In this document: positions 42,882 through 52,396 of the stretch, one piece after another
Layout of the letters: the number at the start of each line of letters is the position of its first letter
Position numbering within the stretch: position 1 is the first letter of the stretch
Assembly (NCBI GenBank): GCA_045531335.1
Contig: JAZSDU010000054.1
Coordinates: 1-55,582 of the forward strand
DNA: 55,582 nucleotides
From: CAG-452 sp045531335
GTDB taxonomy: Bacteria; Bacillota; Clostridia; TANB77; CAG-508
Direction: 5' to 3'
Made by a program: the position numbers and the translations under genes
Notes under the pieces: generated by a model
What the model was told of the DNA's origin: nothing
The model's database searches: none
The model's input: only the letters and a program-made list of their open reading frames with translations

Positions 42882-44081
42882 ATGTTAGAAATTATAGTGA
42901 ACAAAGAACCAAACAAAAAAAGCATAATGTTAGTAGAGAATGGGATATTATTAGAAAAACATGAAGAACATCATAATAGGCAAAGATTAGAAGGAAATAT
43001 ATATTGTGGTAAAGTACAAAACGTATTAGAAGGAATGCAATCTGCTTTTATAGATATTGGAGATAAAAAAAATACATTTATAAGGTTAAAGGATATTTTA
43101 CCAAAAGAAGATGAATCTAAAAGTGATGAAGAATATAAAGTTCCTAATTGTAACATAAAAGACGTTATAAGCGTAGGAGACAAAATATTAGTACAAGTTA
43201 AACGTGATGGAACAGAAACAAAGGGAGCTAGAGTTTCTACACATATAAATTTACCAGGAAGATTTGTTGTTTTCATGCCTAATAGTAATTTTATAACTGT
43301 ATCACAAAAAATAGATGACAAAAAAGAAAAAGAAAGATTAATAAATATAGTAAAAAGTATTTTACCTGAAGACACAGGGGCAATAGTAAGAACATCAAGC
43401 AATAATATAGATGAGAATAAGTTAAAAAAAGATTTAGAAAACTTAATAAAAAAGTGGGAAAAAATAAAAAAAGAGTATGATGAACACAAATTAAATGGGC
43501 CAAAACTAGTATATAATAATAAAGCTTTACTTAGAAGGACATTAATAGATTTAGTAGATCAAAATTTAAATAAAGTAATAGTTAATGATAATAAAACATA
43601 TAAAGATATAAGTGAAATATTAAAAAGCATGGATATGTCTGATAATATAGTATTAGAATTGAAAGAAAATGAAGATTTGCTAGATATGTATTCTTTAAGA
43701 GAACAATTGGAAAAACTAGATAATAGAAAAATATGGCTTAAATGTGGGGGCTTTATAACAATAGATAGAACAGAGGCACTTACTGCTATTGATGTTAATA
43801 CAGGAAAATATACAGGAAGCAAAGATTTAGAGAATACTGTATTTAAAGTAAATAAAGAGGCAACAGCTGAAATTGCAAAACAATTAAGATTAAGGGATAT
43901 AGGCGGAATAATAATTATAGATTATATAGATATGCATAAAGATGAAAATAAAGATGAAATAATTAAGTTACTAACGCAAGAATTAAGGAAAGATAGAACT
44001 AAATCACAAATACTAGGATTTACAAAATTAAACTTATTAGAAATGACTAGAAAAAACATGTGTAATAATGATGATTTTTAG
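42882..44081 (+). CDS. rng: Ribonuclease E/G family protein
   Basis: 399 residues. N-terminal S1-type part (GNIYCGKVQNVLEGMQSAFI), central RNase fold and the catalytic segment GGFITIDRTEALTAIDVNTG (~286-305) with Mg-binding Asp residues (a second is in IIIDYIDM). The C-terminus stops right after EMTRKN, so the zinc-link CPxC segment found in longer forms is missing or very short. It would process rRNA or decay mRNA. aaggag precedes the ATG. Confidence 0.93.
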   Translation: MLEIIVNKEPNKKSIMLVENGILLEKHEEHHNRQRLEGNIYCGKVQNVLEGMQSAFIDIGDKKNTFIRLKDILPKEDESKSDEEYKVPNCNIKDVISVGDKILVQVKRDGTETKGARVSTHINLPGRFVVFMPNSNFITVSQKIDDKKEKERLINIVKSILPEDTGAIVRTSSNNIDENKLKKDLENLIKKWEKIKKEYDEHKLNGPKLVYNNKALLRRTLIDLVDQNLNKVIVNDNKTYKDISEILKSMDMSDNIVLELKENEDLLDMYSLREQLEKLDNRKIWLKCGGFITIDRTEALTAIDVNTGKYTGSKDLENTVFKVNKEATAEIAKQLRLRDIGGIIIIDYIDMHKDENKDEIIKLLTQELRKDRTKSQILGFTKLNLLEMTRKNMCNNDDF

Positions 44082-44122
44082 ATTATAAATTTAAATTTGT
44101 AAGAATGTTAATTAAAAATATT

Positions 44123-44246
44123 GTAGGGGTCGCACAGCCAAAGGCATACAGCTCCTGTAAGGAGCAATGCTCCAACAGGGCTAGCATCCAGGGCGACCCA
44201 CATAAAAGCAATTTGTTTTCGGGGCGCCGAGGACTGCGCCCCCTAC
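44123..44246. repeat. REPIN-like pair with nested hairpin insert
   Basis: Same design as 37470-37588: the left unit gtaggggtcgc...gcgacccac holds a block starting ggcatacagctcctgtaagg with hairpins ggagc/gctcc and agctcctgt/acagggct. The inverted unit cggggcgcc...gcgccccctac closes it. Located between rng and rimO. Confidence 0.8.
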
Positions 44247-44297
44247 AAATTTATTTATACAAACAACAAATTAATATAATAATATGAGGTAGAAATA

Positions 44298-45633
44298 ATG
44301 AAGGTAGGATTTGTATCTTTAGGTTGTTCTAAAAATTTAGTAGATACTGAAATGGCAATTGGATTATTTAAAAATAATAATTTTCAAATAGTAAATGATG
44401 TAGAAGAAGCAGAGATTATAGTGATAAATACATGTGGATTTATAGAGTCTGCAAAAGAAGAAGCTATAAATACTATTTTAGAAATGGCAGAATATAAAAT
44501 ACAAGGAAGATGTAAATATTTAATAGTTATGGGATGCTTAGTTCAAAGATATAGTGAAGAACTAAAAAAAGCTATTCCAGAGGTGGATTTATTTATTACA
44601 ATAGATGAATATAATGATTTTTGGAACAAAATTGAAGAGAGTGTAGGGGTCGCTGCCCACAGCGACCCGTTTAAAAATAATGCAATTATGTGTAATGAAT
44701 TAAATTACATGAATAGAGTTATTAGTACAGGAAATAAAACAGCATATTTAAAGATTGCAGAAGGATGTAGCAATAGATGTACATATTGTGCAATACCATA
44801 TATAAGAGGACCTTATGTAAGCAGACCAATTGAAGATGTACTACAAGAAGCAAAAAGATTAAGTGATATGGGAATAGAAGAATTAATAGTAATTGCTCAA
44901 GATACTACGAGGTATGGGGAAGATTTATATGGAAAAACAAGACTAAGTGAATTGTTACAAGAGTTATGCAAAATAGATGGATTTAAGTGGATAAGATTTT
45001 TATATGCATATCCTGAAAGCATAACAGATGAGTTAATAGAAACAGTTAAGAAAAATGATAAAATATGTAATTATTTTGACATACCTATTCAACACATATC
45101 AGATTCAGTATTAAAAAGAATGAATAGAAGAAGCACAGGTAAACAAATAGAAGATTTAATTATTAAAATAAAGAAAGAAATACCAGATGTCATTTTAAGA
45201 ACATCTCTAATTGTAGGATTTCCAGGTGAAACAGAAGAAGACTTTAATAAATTATATGATTTTGTAAAAAAAGGATATTTTGGAAAACTTGGAGTGTTTA
45301 TGTACTCAAAGGAAGATGGAACCCCAGCTGCAAGATTGAAAGAACAAATACATCATAATACAAAGAAAAAAAGACATTCAAAAGTAATGACTATAGCAAA
45401 AGAATTATCAACAAATAATCTTGAGTCATATATAGGAAATACATATGATGTATTAATAGAAAATGTAACATTTGATAACAAATTCTATATAGGAAGAACA
45501 TATATGGATATACCAGAAACTGATGGTACAGTTATAATTAAGAATACAAAAAATAATATATTAGGAAGTTTTACAAGGTGCAAAATAACACGGTGTGAAA
45601 AATTATGATTTAATTGGGGAATTAGAAGTATGA
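44298..45633 (+). CDS. rimO: Ribosomal protein uS12 methylthiotransferase RimO, +1 frameshift required
   Basis: Radical SAM enzyme that methylthiolates Asp of ribosomal protein uS12. N-terminal cluster domain (GCSKNLVDTEMA), radical SAM Cys triad CSNRCTYC (~156), and a C-terminal TRAM domain. The open frame ends in an in-frame CGG (45591-45593, codon 432) and an odd tail RCEKL. Skipping the C gives ITGVKNYDLIGELEV, the usual RimO ending, 444 residues (1336 bases = 3n+1). The corrected stop TGA overlaps the ATG of the next gene (ATGA). A 27-bp hairpin repeat at 44643-44669 encodes VGVAAHSDP in frame. Confidence 0.94.
44643..44669. repeat. 27-bp hairpin repeat inserted in frame in rimO
   Basis: gtaggggtcgctgcccacag followed by cgacccg. 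It has the same length and reading frame as the copy in topB (9586-9612), with three base differences. Confidence 0.8.
45591..45593 (+). other. rimO: +1 frameshift site 8 (CGG-T) in rimO
   Basis: Zero-frame reading is ATA ACA CGG TGT. Skipping the C gives I-T-G-V-K-N-Y-D-L-I-G-E. This is the only site followed by T (GGT glycine), and it was found by searching for in-frame CGG codons rather than for broken genes. Confidence 0.88.
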
Positions 45634-46097
45634 GTGAATTTTTAGAGTCTATAAAAGTGACAAAAGAAGATAAACAAAATGCTATGTCAAAAGTTTTATA
45701 TATAATTATTAATTCTACTAATCTTTTATCTTTAAGTGACTTATTAAAGAAACAACCAGATTTGATAAGTGTACTAAGCGAAGATGAATTGTTAGCTATT
45801 CATAGTTTGTCTTTAGAAGTAAAAAGACATATAGTAAGTAGCAATCAAGATAATGAATTAATTGAATATCTAGATTTAACTTCTGATAGTTTGAATAAGG
45901 ATAATCTATCAATATTTATAAATCAAGCTGTTAAAGATATGCAAGCTCAAAGGAAAAGAAATCCAAATTTAAAATGGCATTTACAAACCAAGAAGATATT
46001 TGATAGGTTAGAAGGAAAAAATCCATATGAAGAAGAGTTGGCAAAAAGAGAAGAAAATAAATCAGGTAAAATAATAAAATTTGGAGAGCAAAAATAA
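45630..46097 (+). CDS. Small helical protein, function unknown
   Basis: 155 residues, mostly helical and charged, with no signal peptide or membrane segment. I do not recognise a family. The ATG (45630) overlaps the frameshift-corrected stop of rimO in ATGA, so translation is probably coupled and depends on ribosomes that have shifted in rimO. fbp follows. Confidence 0.7.
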   Translation: MSEFLESIKVTKEDKQNAMSKVLYIIINSTNLLSLSDLLKKQPDLISVLSEDELLAIHSLSLEVKRHIVSSNQDNELIEYLDLTSDSLNKDNLSIFINQAVKDMQAQRKRNPNLKWHLQTKKIFDRLEGKNPYEEELAKREENKSGKIIKFGEQK

Positions 46098-46141
46098 ATA
46101 GTAATAAGAATAAAATACATTAGTTATAGGAGAGATATATC

Positions 46142-48109
46142 ATGGAAGATAATAAAAATTTAATTAGACATTTAAAAACTCTAAGTAAACAATATGGTAA
46201 TATAGAACAAGTTTCAGAAGAAATAATAAACTTGCAGGCAATACTTAATTTACCTAAAGGAACAGAATTATTTTTAAGTGATATACATGGAGAATACGGT
46301 TCATTTTCTCATATATTAAATAACGGTTCAGGAATAATAAAAAACAAAATAGAAGATATATTTAAAAACCAAATAACAGAACATGAAAGAAGTGCACTTG
46401 CTACTTTAATATATTATCCAGAAGAAAAATTGACTTTGGTAAAAAAAGAGATAAATAATCTTGATGAATGGTATAGTATAACATTATATAGATTAATAGA
46501 GGTAGCAAGAGAAGTAAGTTCTAAATATACTAGATCTAAAGTTAGAAAAGCAATGCCTAAGGGATTTGACTACATAATAGATGAATTATTACATCTTCAA
46601 GGATGTGGACCAGATAAAGAGACATATTATAAACAAATAATAAGTTCTATTATTGAACTAGATAGAGCAGATGAATTTATTGTTGCTATATCTAATTTAA
46701 TAAAGAGAATGGCAATAGATCATTTGCACGTATTAGGGGATATATTTGATCGTGGACCAAATGCAAAACTAGTAATGGATACATTAATGAAATTCCATAG
46801 TTTAGATATTGAACTTGGAAATCATGATGTTTTATGGATGGGAGCTGCTTGTGGTAATAGAGCATGTATTGCAAATGTAATAAGAATATGTAGTAGGTAT
46901 GATAATATAGATACATTAGAAGATGGATATGGTATAAATATTAGACCACTTACAACATTTGCATTAGAAACATATAGTGATGATGATTGCAATAAGTTTA
47001 TGCCTAAAGTATTTGATTATAATAAATATATAAGAAGTGACGAGATATCTATAGCAAAATTACACAAAGCTATATCAATTATACAAATAAAATTAGAAGG
47101 ACAAATGGTAATTAATCATCCAGAATATGAAATGGATGGAAGATTATTACTGGATAAAATAGATTACGATAAAGGTATTGTTAAAATACAAGGAAAAGAA
47201 TATAAATTAAACGATACTAATTTCCCTACAATAGATCCAAATAATCCATATAAATTAACAAAAGAAGAAGAAGAAATTATATCAAGATTAGAAGAGTCTT
47301 TTAAAAATAGTGAAACTTTAAATAAACATATGTCTTTTCTTTATTCAAAATCTTCAATATATAAATGTTTTAATTCAAACCTTTTATTTCATGGTTGTAT
47401 TCCAATGGAAGAGAATGGTGAATTTACAAAAATAGATGTATTAGGAAGAACATTATCAGGAAAAGAATATTTAGATTTTATAGATAAAACTATAAGAAGA
47501 GCTTATTTTGAGAAAGATTTAACAGATAAGAATGAAGATGTAAATGATTTGATGTGGTATTTGTGGTGTGGACCAAAATCACCTTTATTTGGTAAGGAAA
47601 AAGCTGCAACTTTTGAAAGATATTTTGTAGTAGATAAAGAAACACACAAGGAAAAGAAGAATCCATACTTTACTTTAATAGAAAGTGAAGAAATGTGTAA
47701 TAGAATATTGAAAGAGTTTGGACTGGAAGGGAAAAATGCTCACATTATAAATGGTCATATTCCAGTAAAAGAAAAAGATGGAGAAAGTCCAATAAAAGCC
47801 AATGGAAAACTTTTAGTAATAGATGGAGGATTTGCAAAAAGTTATAGAGGAGAAACTGGTAGAGCTGGATACACTTTAACATATAATTCTTATGGATTAA
47901 TATTAGCAGCAAACGAACCATTCGATTCTAAAGCAGATGCTATTAGAGAAGAGAAGGATATAAAATATGATATAATGGTTAATGCAAAAGAAACTGAAAG
48001 AAAAAGAGTTGCAGATACAGATGTAGGAAAAGAGATTCAAGAAGAGATAGATGATTTAAAACTATTACTTCAAGCATATAGAGAAGGAAAAATAAAACAA
48101 AAAATTTAA
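46142..48109 (+). CDS. fbp: Fructose-1,6-bisphosphatase, class III
   Basis: 655 residues. Firmicutes-type FBPase of the metallophosphatase fold that drives gluconeogenesis. Metal motifs are LFLSDIHGEYGSF (~43), VLGDIFDRGPNA (~198) and ELGNHDVLWMGAACGNRA (~224). The length and the C-terminal ANEPFDSKADAI are typical. gagag precedes the ATG. Frame intact and no in-frame CGG. A terminator lies at 48141-48173. Confidence 0.96.
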   Translation: MEDNKNLIRHLKTLSKQYGNIEQVSEEIINLQAILNLPKGTELFLSDIHGEYGSFSHILNNGSGIIKNKIEDIFKNQITEHERSALATLIYYPEEKLTLVKKEINNLDEWYSITLYRLIEVAREVSSKYTRSKVRKAMPKGFDYIIDELLHLQGCGPDKETYYKQIISSIIELDRADEFIVAISNLIKRMAIDHLHVLGDIFDRGPNAKLVMDTLMKFHSLDIELGNHDVLWMGAACGNRACIANVIRICSRYDNIDTLEDGYGINIRPLTTFALETYSDDDCNKFMPKVFDYNKYIRSDEISIAKLHKAISIIQIKLEGQMVINHPEYEMDGRLLLDKIDYDKGIVKIQGKEYKLNDTNFPTIDPNNPYKLTKEEEEIISRLEESFKNSETLNKHMSFLYSKSSIYKCFNSNLLFHGCIPMEENGEFTKIDVLGRTLSGKEYLDFIDKTIRRAYFEKDLTDKNEDVNDLMWYLWCGPKSPLFGKEKAATFERYFVVDKETHKEKKNPYFTLIESEEMCNRILKEFGLEGKNAHIINGHIPVKEKDGESPIKANGKLLVIDGGFAKSYRGETGRAGYTLTYNSYGLILAANEPFDSKADAIREEKDIKYDIMVNAKETERKRVADTDVGKEIQEEIDDLKLLLQAYREGKIKQKI

Positions 48110-48140
48110 ATTTTCCTTTTTAGGACGGACTTAATTTGGT

Positions 48141-48173
48141 AAAAACAGGATACAGCAATGTATTCTGTTTTTT
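48141..48173 (+). terminator. fbp terminator
   Basis: aaaacaggata and tattctgttttttc pair around a short loop (one G-T pair), with a T-run. Confidence 0.75.
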
Positions 48174-48256
48174 CATGTAATAAATTATAATTTGCGGTGT
48201 GATGTGGGATGTGTGAGGTGTGTTTTTAGGGATAGGATTCGTAGGGTTTCCTTATT

Positions 48257-48290
48257 TTCACACTTCGCACTTCGCACTTCACACTTCAAT
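48257..48290. repeat. Short tandem cacttc repeats
   Basis: Four to five near copies of cacttc/gcacttc in a row between the convergent fbp and feoB genes. Upstream (48194-48225) a gtgtg-rich stretch partly complements it. No function is evident. Confidence 0.6.
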
Positions 48291-48302
48291 ACAAATAACA
48301 AT

Positions 48303-50452
48303 TTACATCACCAAATTATAAACCCCATTTGTAATCATGCAAGCAATAATTCCGCAAATAGTTGGAATTACAAATGCTAAAACAGTCCATTTTAAGCTAC
48401 CAGTTTCCTTTTTAATACTGATTAAAGTAGTACTACAAGGGAAATGCATTAAACTAAAAAGCATTACATTTATTGCAGTAAGTAAAGTCCAGCCATTTGA
48501 TATAAGTATATTAGATATACTTGATAGATCATCAATTTGTGTTAGACTTCCACCTGCCATATAGCACATTAAGATTATTGGAAGAACTATTTCATTTGCA
48601 GGTAATGCTAAAATAAATGCTGTAAGGATATATCCATCTAATCCCATAAGAGTAGCAAAAGGATTTAGGAAGTTTGCAACATGTTTTAAAATAGATAATC
48701 CATATATATCTATATTTGCGAAGAGCCATATAACAATTCCAGCAGGTGCAGCAATAGATATTGCTCTTCCTAAAACAAATAATGTTCTATCAAAAATTGA
48801 ACGTACTAAAACTTTACCAAATTGTGGTTTCCTATAGGGAGGAAGTTCCAGTACAAAAGATGAAGGTATTCCCTTTAGTATTGTTTTAGATAAAAGCTTA
48901 GATATAATAAGTGTCATTATAATACCTATAATAATAACTAAAACAACACATAATGATGATAGAATAGATGACCAAACACCAAAGGTATTACCAGCAACAA
49001 ATATTGAAGTAATGGTAATTAAAAAAGGAAATCTTCCGATTACAAGGGACAAAATTATTAGTAAGTATAGCAATTAATCTTTCTCTTGGAGAATCTATAA
49101 TTCTTGCTCCTACAACACCAGCTGCATTACATCCAAATCCCATACACATGGTAAGTGCTTGCTTTCCAGAAGTACAAGCCTTTCTAAAAAATCCATCTAA
49201 ATTGAAAGCAATTCTTGGAAGATATCCTAAATCTTCTAAAATTGTAAATAAAGGAAAGAATATTGCCATAGGTGGAAGCATAACAGCAGTTACCCAACCT
49301 AAGGTTCTAAACATTCCATAAATTAAAATACCAATTAACCAGTCTGGACTATTAAAACTATGGAATAAATATACAAGTTTTCCTTCGATATAGTTAAAGA
49401 AATTGGATAACATTTGAGAAGGATAGTTGGCTCCAGTAATAGTAATCCAAAATATTAATGCAAAGAATAGAAGCATTATAGGTATACCAGTTAATTTAGA
49501 AGTAAGGAATTTATCTATTTTTTTGTTTTTACAATTATAATCCAAACTTTTACATGTTGTTACTTTAAGAGCTATATTTTCACCATTAAAGATTATAGTA
49601 GAAACTATTTTATCTTTTAAAGTAGAGGAATTTATATCATTGTTTAATAGTAGAGCTTTTACTTTTGCTAAACTGTTTTTTATAGTTTCATTTCCAGATA
49701 GATTTAATCCTAAATAATTTTCAATAGACGATATAATTGTTTTATTTCCTTCTAAAAGTTTTAAACTAATCCATCTATAATTATTAAAATAGTGATTAGA
49801 TAATAAATTTTTGACATTATTTTCTAGTATATTTATAGAATCTTCAATAATAGATTCATATTGTATTTTCAAGTATTTTTTATTTTCTGTGGAAGAACAA
49901 ACATTATAAATAGCTTGCATTAAATTTTTTAAAGTTTTCTTTTTCCTTGCAATTGTGCCAATTACTGGAATACCTAGTTCGAAAGATAATTTATCTAAAT
50001 CTATATTAATACCTTTCTTTTTGGCTTCATCTAGTAAATTAACACAAACAACAACTTTATCAGTGATTTCTAGTATTTGATAAACTAAATTCAAATTTCT
50101 TTCTAAACAAGTTCCATCTACTACAACTACAGTACAATCAGGATTTCCAAAGCATATATAATCTCTAGCAATTTCTTCTTCTTCAGAATTGGACATAATT
50201 GAATATGTACCAGGAATATCTACTAGAAGAAAATTCTTGTTCATGAAATTAGTAGTTCCCATTGCGGTGCTTACTGTTTTACCAGGCCAATTTCCAGTAT
50301 GTTGATGAAGACCTGTAAGAGAGTTAAAAACAGTACTTTTACCAACATTGGGATTTCCGTGCGATAGCAATAGTATAATCACATTTGTTTTTTAAAAATT
50401 CTATATTATCATTTAGCAAATTACTACCAGTAGAACTAGAAGTAAGTCCCAT
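48303..50452 (-). CDS. feoB: Ferrous iron transporter FeoB, two +1 frameshifts required
   Basis: GTP-dependent Fe(II) uptake protein. The true start is the ATG at 50452 (MGLTSSSTGSNLLND, after gaggtg). The frame breaks at codon 32 (CGG 50357-50359), in front of the G1 loop GNPNVGKSTVFNSLTG, and at codon 472 (CGG 49036-49038), in FVPCNGRFPF. Skipping one C at each gives 715 residues (2150 bases = 3n+2), the normal size. G-domain motifs include LVDIPGTYS and VVVDGTCLERN; the transmembrane part has about ten helices and two Gate motifs. feoA lies upstream. Confidence 0.94.
49036..49038 (-). other. feoB: +1 frameshift site 9 (CGG-A) in feoB
   Basis: Minus-strand zero-frame reading is TGT AAT CGG AAG. 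Skipping the C gives V-P-C-N-G-R-F-P-F, the conserved Cys-containing gate segment. Codon 472. Confidence 0.9.
50357..50359 (-). other. feoB: +1 frameshift site 10 (CGG-A) in feoB
   Basis: Minus-strand zero-frame reading is ATC GCA CGG AAA. Skipping the C gives T-I-A-I-A-G-N-P-N-V-G-K-S, so the glycine is the first residue of the GTP-binding P-loop. Codon 32. A false internal start in the other frame hides this break. Confidence 0.88.
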
Positions 50453-50514
50453 AAAATCACCTCTGTATCAATATATAATGTATGCAAAATAGATAAAAAA
50501 TGAAACAGGATAAA

Positions 50515-50748
50515 TTATAATTTGCTTTGCAAATTACAATTTATAAGCTTTGAATCTTCTTTTCTTAATGCAATTGTTGTTCCTCTTACTTCATAAGCAA
50601 TTGGATTTCCAATAGGACTTTTAAAACTTGCTTTTATCGTAGTTCCATTAACTAAGCCTAAATCTAAAAGTCTTCTTTTTAAATCTCCTTTACAATCTAA
50701 ATTTATAATAACAGCACATTTATCTATATCTAATTTATCTAATGTCAT
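50515..50748 (-). CDS. feoA: Ferrous iron transport protein FeoA
   Basis: 77 residues. SH3-like partner of FeoB. The core LKRRLLDLGLVNGTTIKASF then PIGNPIAYEVRGTTIALRKED is typical. The ATG at 50748 lies eight bases after ggagg; the longer open frame has no site. It is 62 bases upstream of feoB in the same direction. Frame intact. Confidence 0.93.
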   Translation of the reverse strand: MTLDKLDIDKCAVIINLDCKGDLKRRLLDLGLVNGTTIKASFKSPIGNPIAYEVRGTTIALRKEDSKLINCNLQSKL

Positions 50749-50838
50749 AATGTTAACCTCCAAACAAATTGCAATTTGCTTTGAAATTACAATTTGATAA
50801 ACTCTTCTTGTTATTAATATATGATTTATAGTTATCAT

Positions 50839-50867
50839 TTGACACTTGCTGTCAAAAAATATATAAT
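50839..50867 (+). promoter_or_regulatory. dut promoter, back-to-back with feoA
   Basis: Perfect TTGACA (50839-50844), 17-base spacer and TATAAT (50862-50867). The palindrome ttgacacttgctgtcaa (50839-50855) also presents TTGACA on the minus strand, facing tataaa 19 bases on, as a possible feoA promoter. Confidence 0.7.
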
Positions 50868-50906
50868 GTTAAAGAAAATTAAAATAAAAGAAAGAGGTAA
50901 TAAATT

Positions 50907-51365
50907 ATGGATAAAAAACGTGGATTTGAAATTGCAAAAGGATTTGAGGATGCAGGAATAAACCTACCAGTAAGATCAACTAAGAATTCAGCTGGATATG
51001 ATATAGAAGCTGCAGAAGATGTAATAATACCAGCATTTAAAGCAGGACAAAAACCAATACTTGTAAAAACAGGATTAAAAGCATATATGCAATCTGATGA
51101 AGTTTTAATACTTGCAAATAGAAGTTCTAACCCAGGGAAAAAAGGATTAATACTTGCAAATAGTATAGGAATAGTAGACAGCGATTACTACGGAAATCCA
51201 GATAATGATGGACATATAATGTTTGCATTTTTTAATTTTAAAGATGAAGATATAGAGATAAAAAAAGGCGAAAGAATAGGACAAGGAATGTTCCAAAAAT
51301 ATTTAGTAACAGATAATGATGTAGCAGAAGGAGAAAGAACTGGAGGATTTGGATCAACAAATTAA
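50907..51365 (+). CDS. dut: dUTP diphosphatase, trimeric
   Basis: 152 residues. Hydrolyses dUTP to dUMP and keeps uracil out of DNA. The conserved motifs are SAGYDIEA (1), NRSSNPGKKGLIL (2), NSIGIVDSDYYGN (3), GERIGQGMF (4) and GGFGSTN (5). The site aaagaggt precedes the ATG. Frame intact. Confidence 0.95.
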   Translation: MDKKRGFEIAKGFEDAGINLPVRSTKNSAGYDIEAAEDVIIPAFKAGQKPILVKTGLKAYMQSDEVLILANRSSNPGKKGLILANSIGIVDSDYYGNPDNDGHIMFAFFNFKDEDIEIKKGERIGQGMFQKYLVTDNDVAEGERTGGFGSTN

Positions 51366-51522
51366 AAATTTGTTGAATGAATAGTGAAGAATTAAGAGTG
51401 AATAGTTTATGTAAGATTTTGTTATGCAAATAACAAAATCTTTTTTAAATAAAATATTAAATAAGTTTATCAATAAAAAGTAAATTTGTAAAAAAATTAT
51501 GTAAAATATACCAAAAAATCCT

Positions 51523-51551
51523 TTGACTTATACCAAATTTTATGGTATAAT
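51523..51551 (+). promoter_or_regulatory. carD promoter
   Basis: TTGACT (51523-51528), 17-base spacer and perfect TATAAT (51546-51551). Confidence 0.8.
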
Positions 51552-51598
51552 AAAAAAGGTCAAGGAAATAAATCAGACCAAAAAAGGGAGTGGCATAT

Positions 51599-52150
51599 AT
51601 GTTTAATATTGGTGATAAAGTAGTATATCCAATGCATGGAGCAGGAACAATAGAAGGTATAGAGGAAAAGGATATTTTAGGAGAGAAACAAGCTTACTAC
51701 ATAATTAAAATGCCAGGTGAAGTAAAAGTTATGGTACCTACAGCAAAGGCAGAAGGAATTGGAGTAAGAGATATTATAGATAAAGAAACAGCAGGTAAAG
51801 TTTTTAAAGTATTAGAAACAGATTCTACAGAAATGGATATGAATTGGAATAAAAGATATAGAGACAATATGGAAAAAATGAAAAGTGGAGACGTGTATGA
51901 AGTAGCGGATGTTGTAAGAAATTTAAGCTTTAAGCAAAAAGGAAAAGGACTTTCAACAGGTGAGAAAAAAATGTTATTAAATGCAAAACAAATATTAGTT
52001 AGCGAACTTACACTTGCTGAAAACTCTAATAAAGATGAAATGGAAGAATTAATAGATAATACAATTAATAATTCTTTTACAGAATATAGTAAAAATATTG
52101 CAAATGCTACACCAGATAATATAGTTAAAAAATTTATTCCATTTAATTAA
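51599..52150 (+). CDS. CarD family transcriptional regulator
   Basis: 183 residues. The N-terminal RNA polymerase-interacting Tudor-like domain has IGDKVVYPMHGAGTIEGIEE, then a helical DNA-binding C-terminal domain (SFKQKGKGLSTGEKKMLLNA). CarD/CdnL proteins stabilise open promoter complexes. The ATG at 51599 follows gggagtgg by five bases and is preferred to the GTG at 51590. Own promoter and terminator. Confidence 0.92.
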   Translation: MFNIGDKVVYPMHGAGTIEGIEEKDILGEKQAYYIIKMPGEVKVMVPTAKAEGIGVRDIIDKETAGKVFKVLETDSTEMDMNWNKRYRDNMEKMKSGDVYEVADVVRNLSFKQKGKGLSTGEKKMLLNAKQILVSELTLAENSNKDEMEELIDNTINNSFTEYSKNIANATPDNIVKKFIPFN

Positions 52151-52165
52151 GATTAAAAAAGTTAT

Positions 52166-52197
52166 AAAAAATCCTAAACATGAGTTAGGATTTTTTT
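52166..52197 (+). terminator. carD terminator
   Basis: aaaaaatcctaa and ttaggattttttt pair around six bases, with a T-run. Confidence 0.85.
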
Positions 52198-52396
52198 GAT
52201 TTGATTTTAGAATAAAAAAATATAATTTTTCTATTCTAAAAATGCTACAATAGCTATTGCCTTTGAGATTTGCTCGTTTTACTGGCAAACTCAAATCGGC
52301 GAGAAGAAAATGTGGCATAGCCACTTTTCTTCAACGAGAAGGATTTCGAAATTGGTTGTCGAATAATATAATTATGTAAAAGAAAGGCGCAAAAAA

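Noticed and set aside
48257..48290. cacttc tandem repeats as a CRISPR array
   Set aside because: Units of 6-8 bases with no unique spacers; a simple tandem repeat.
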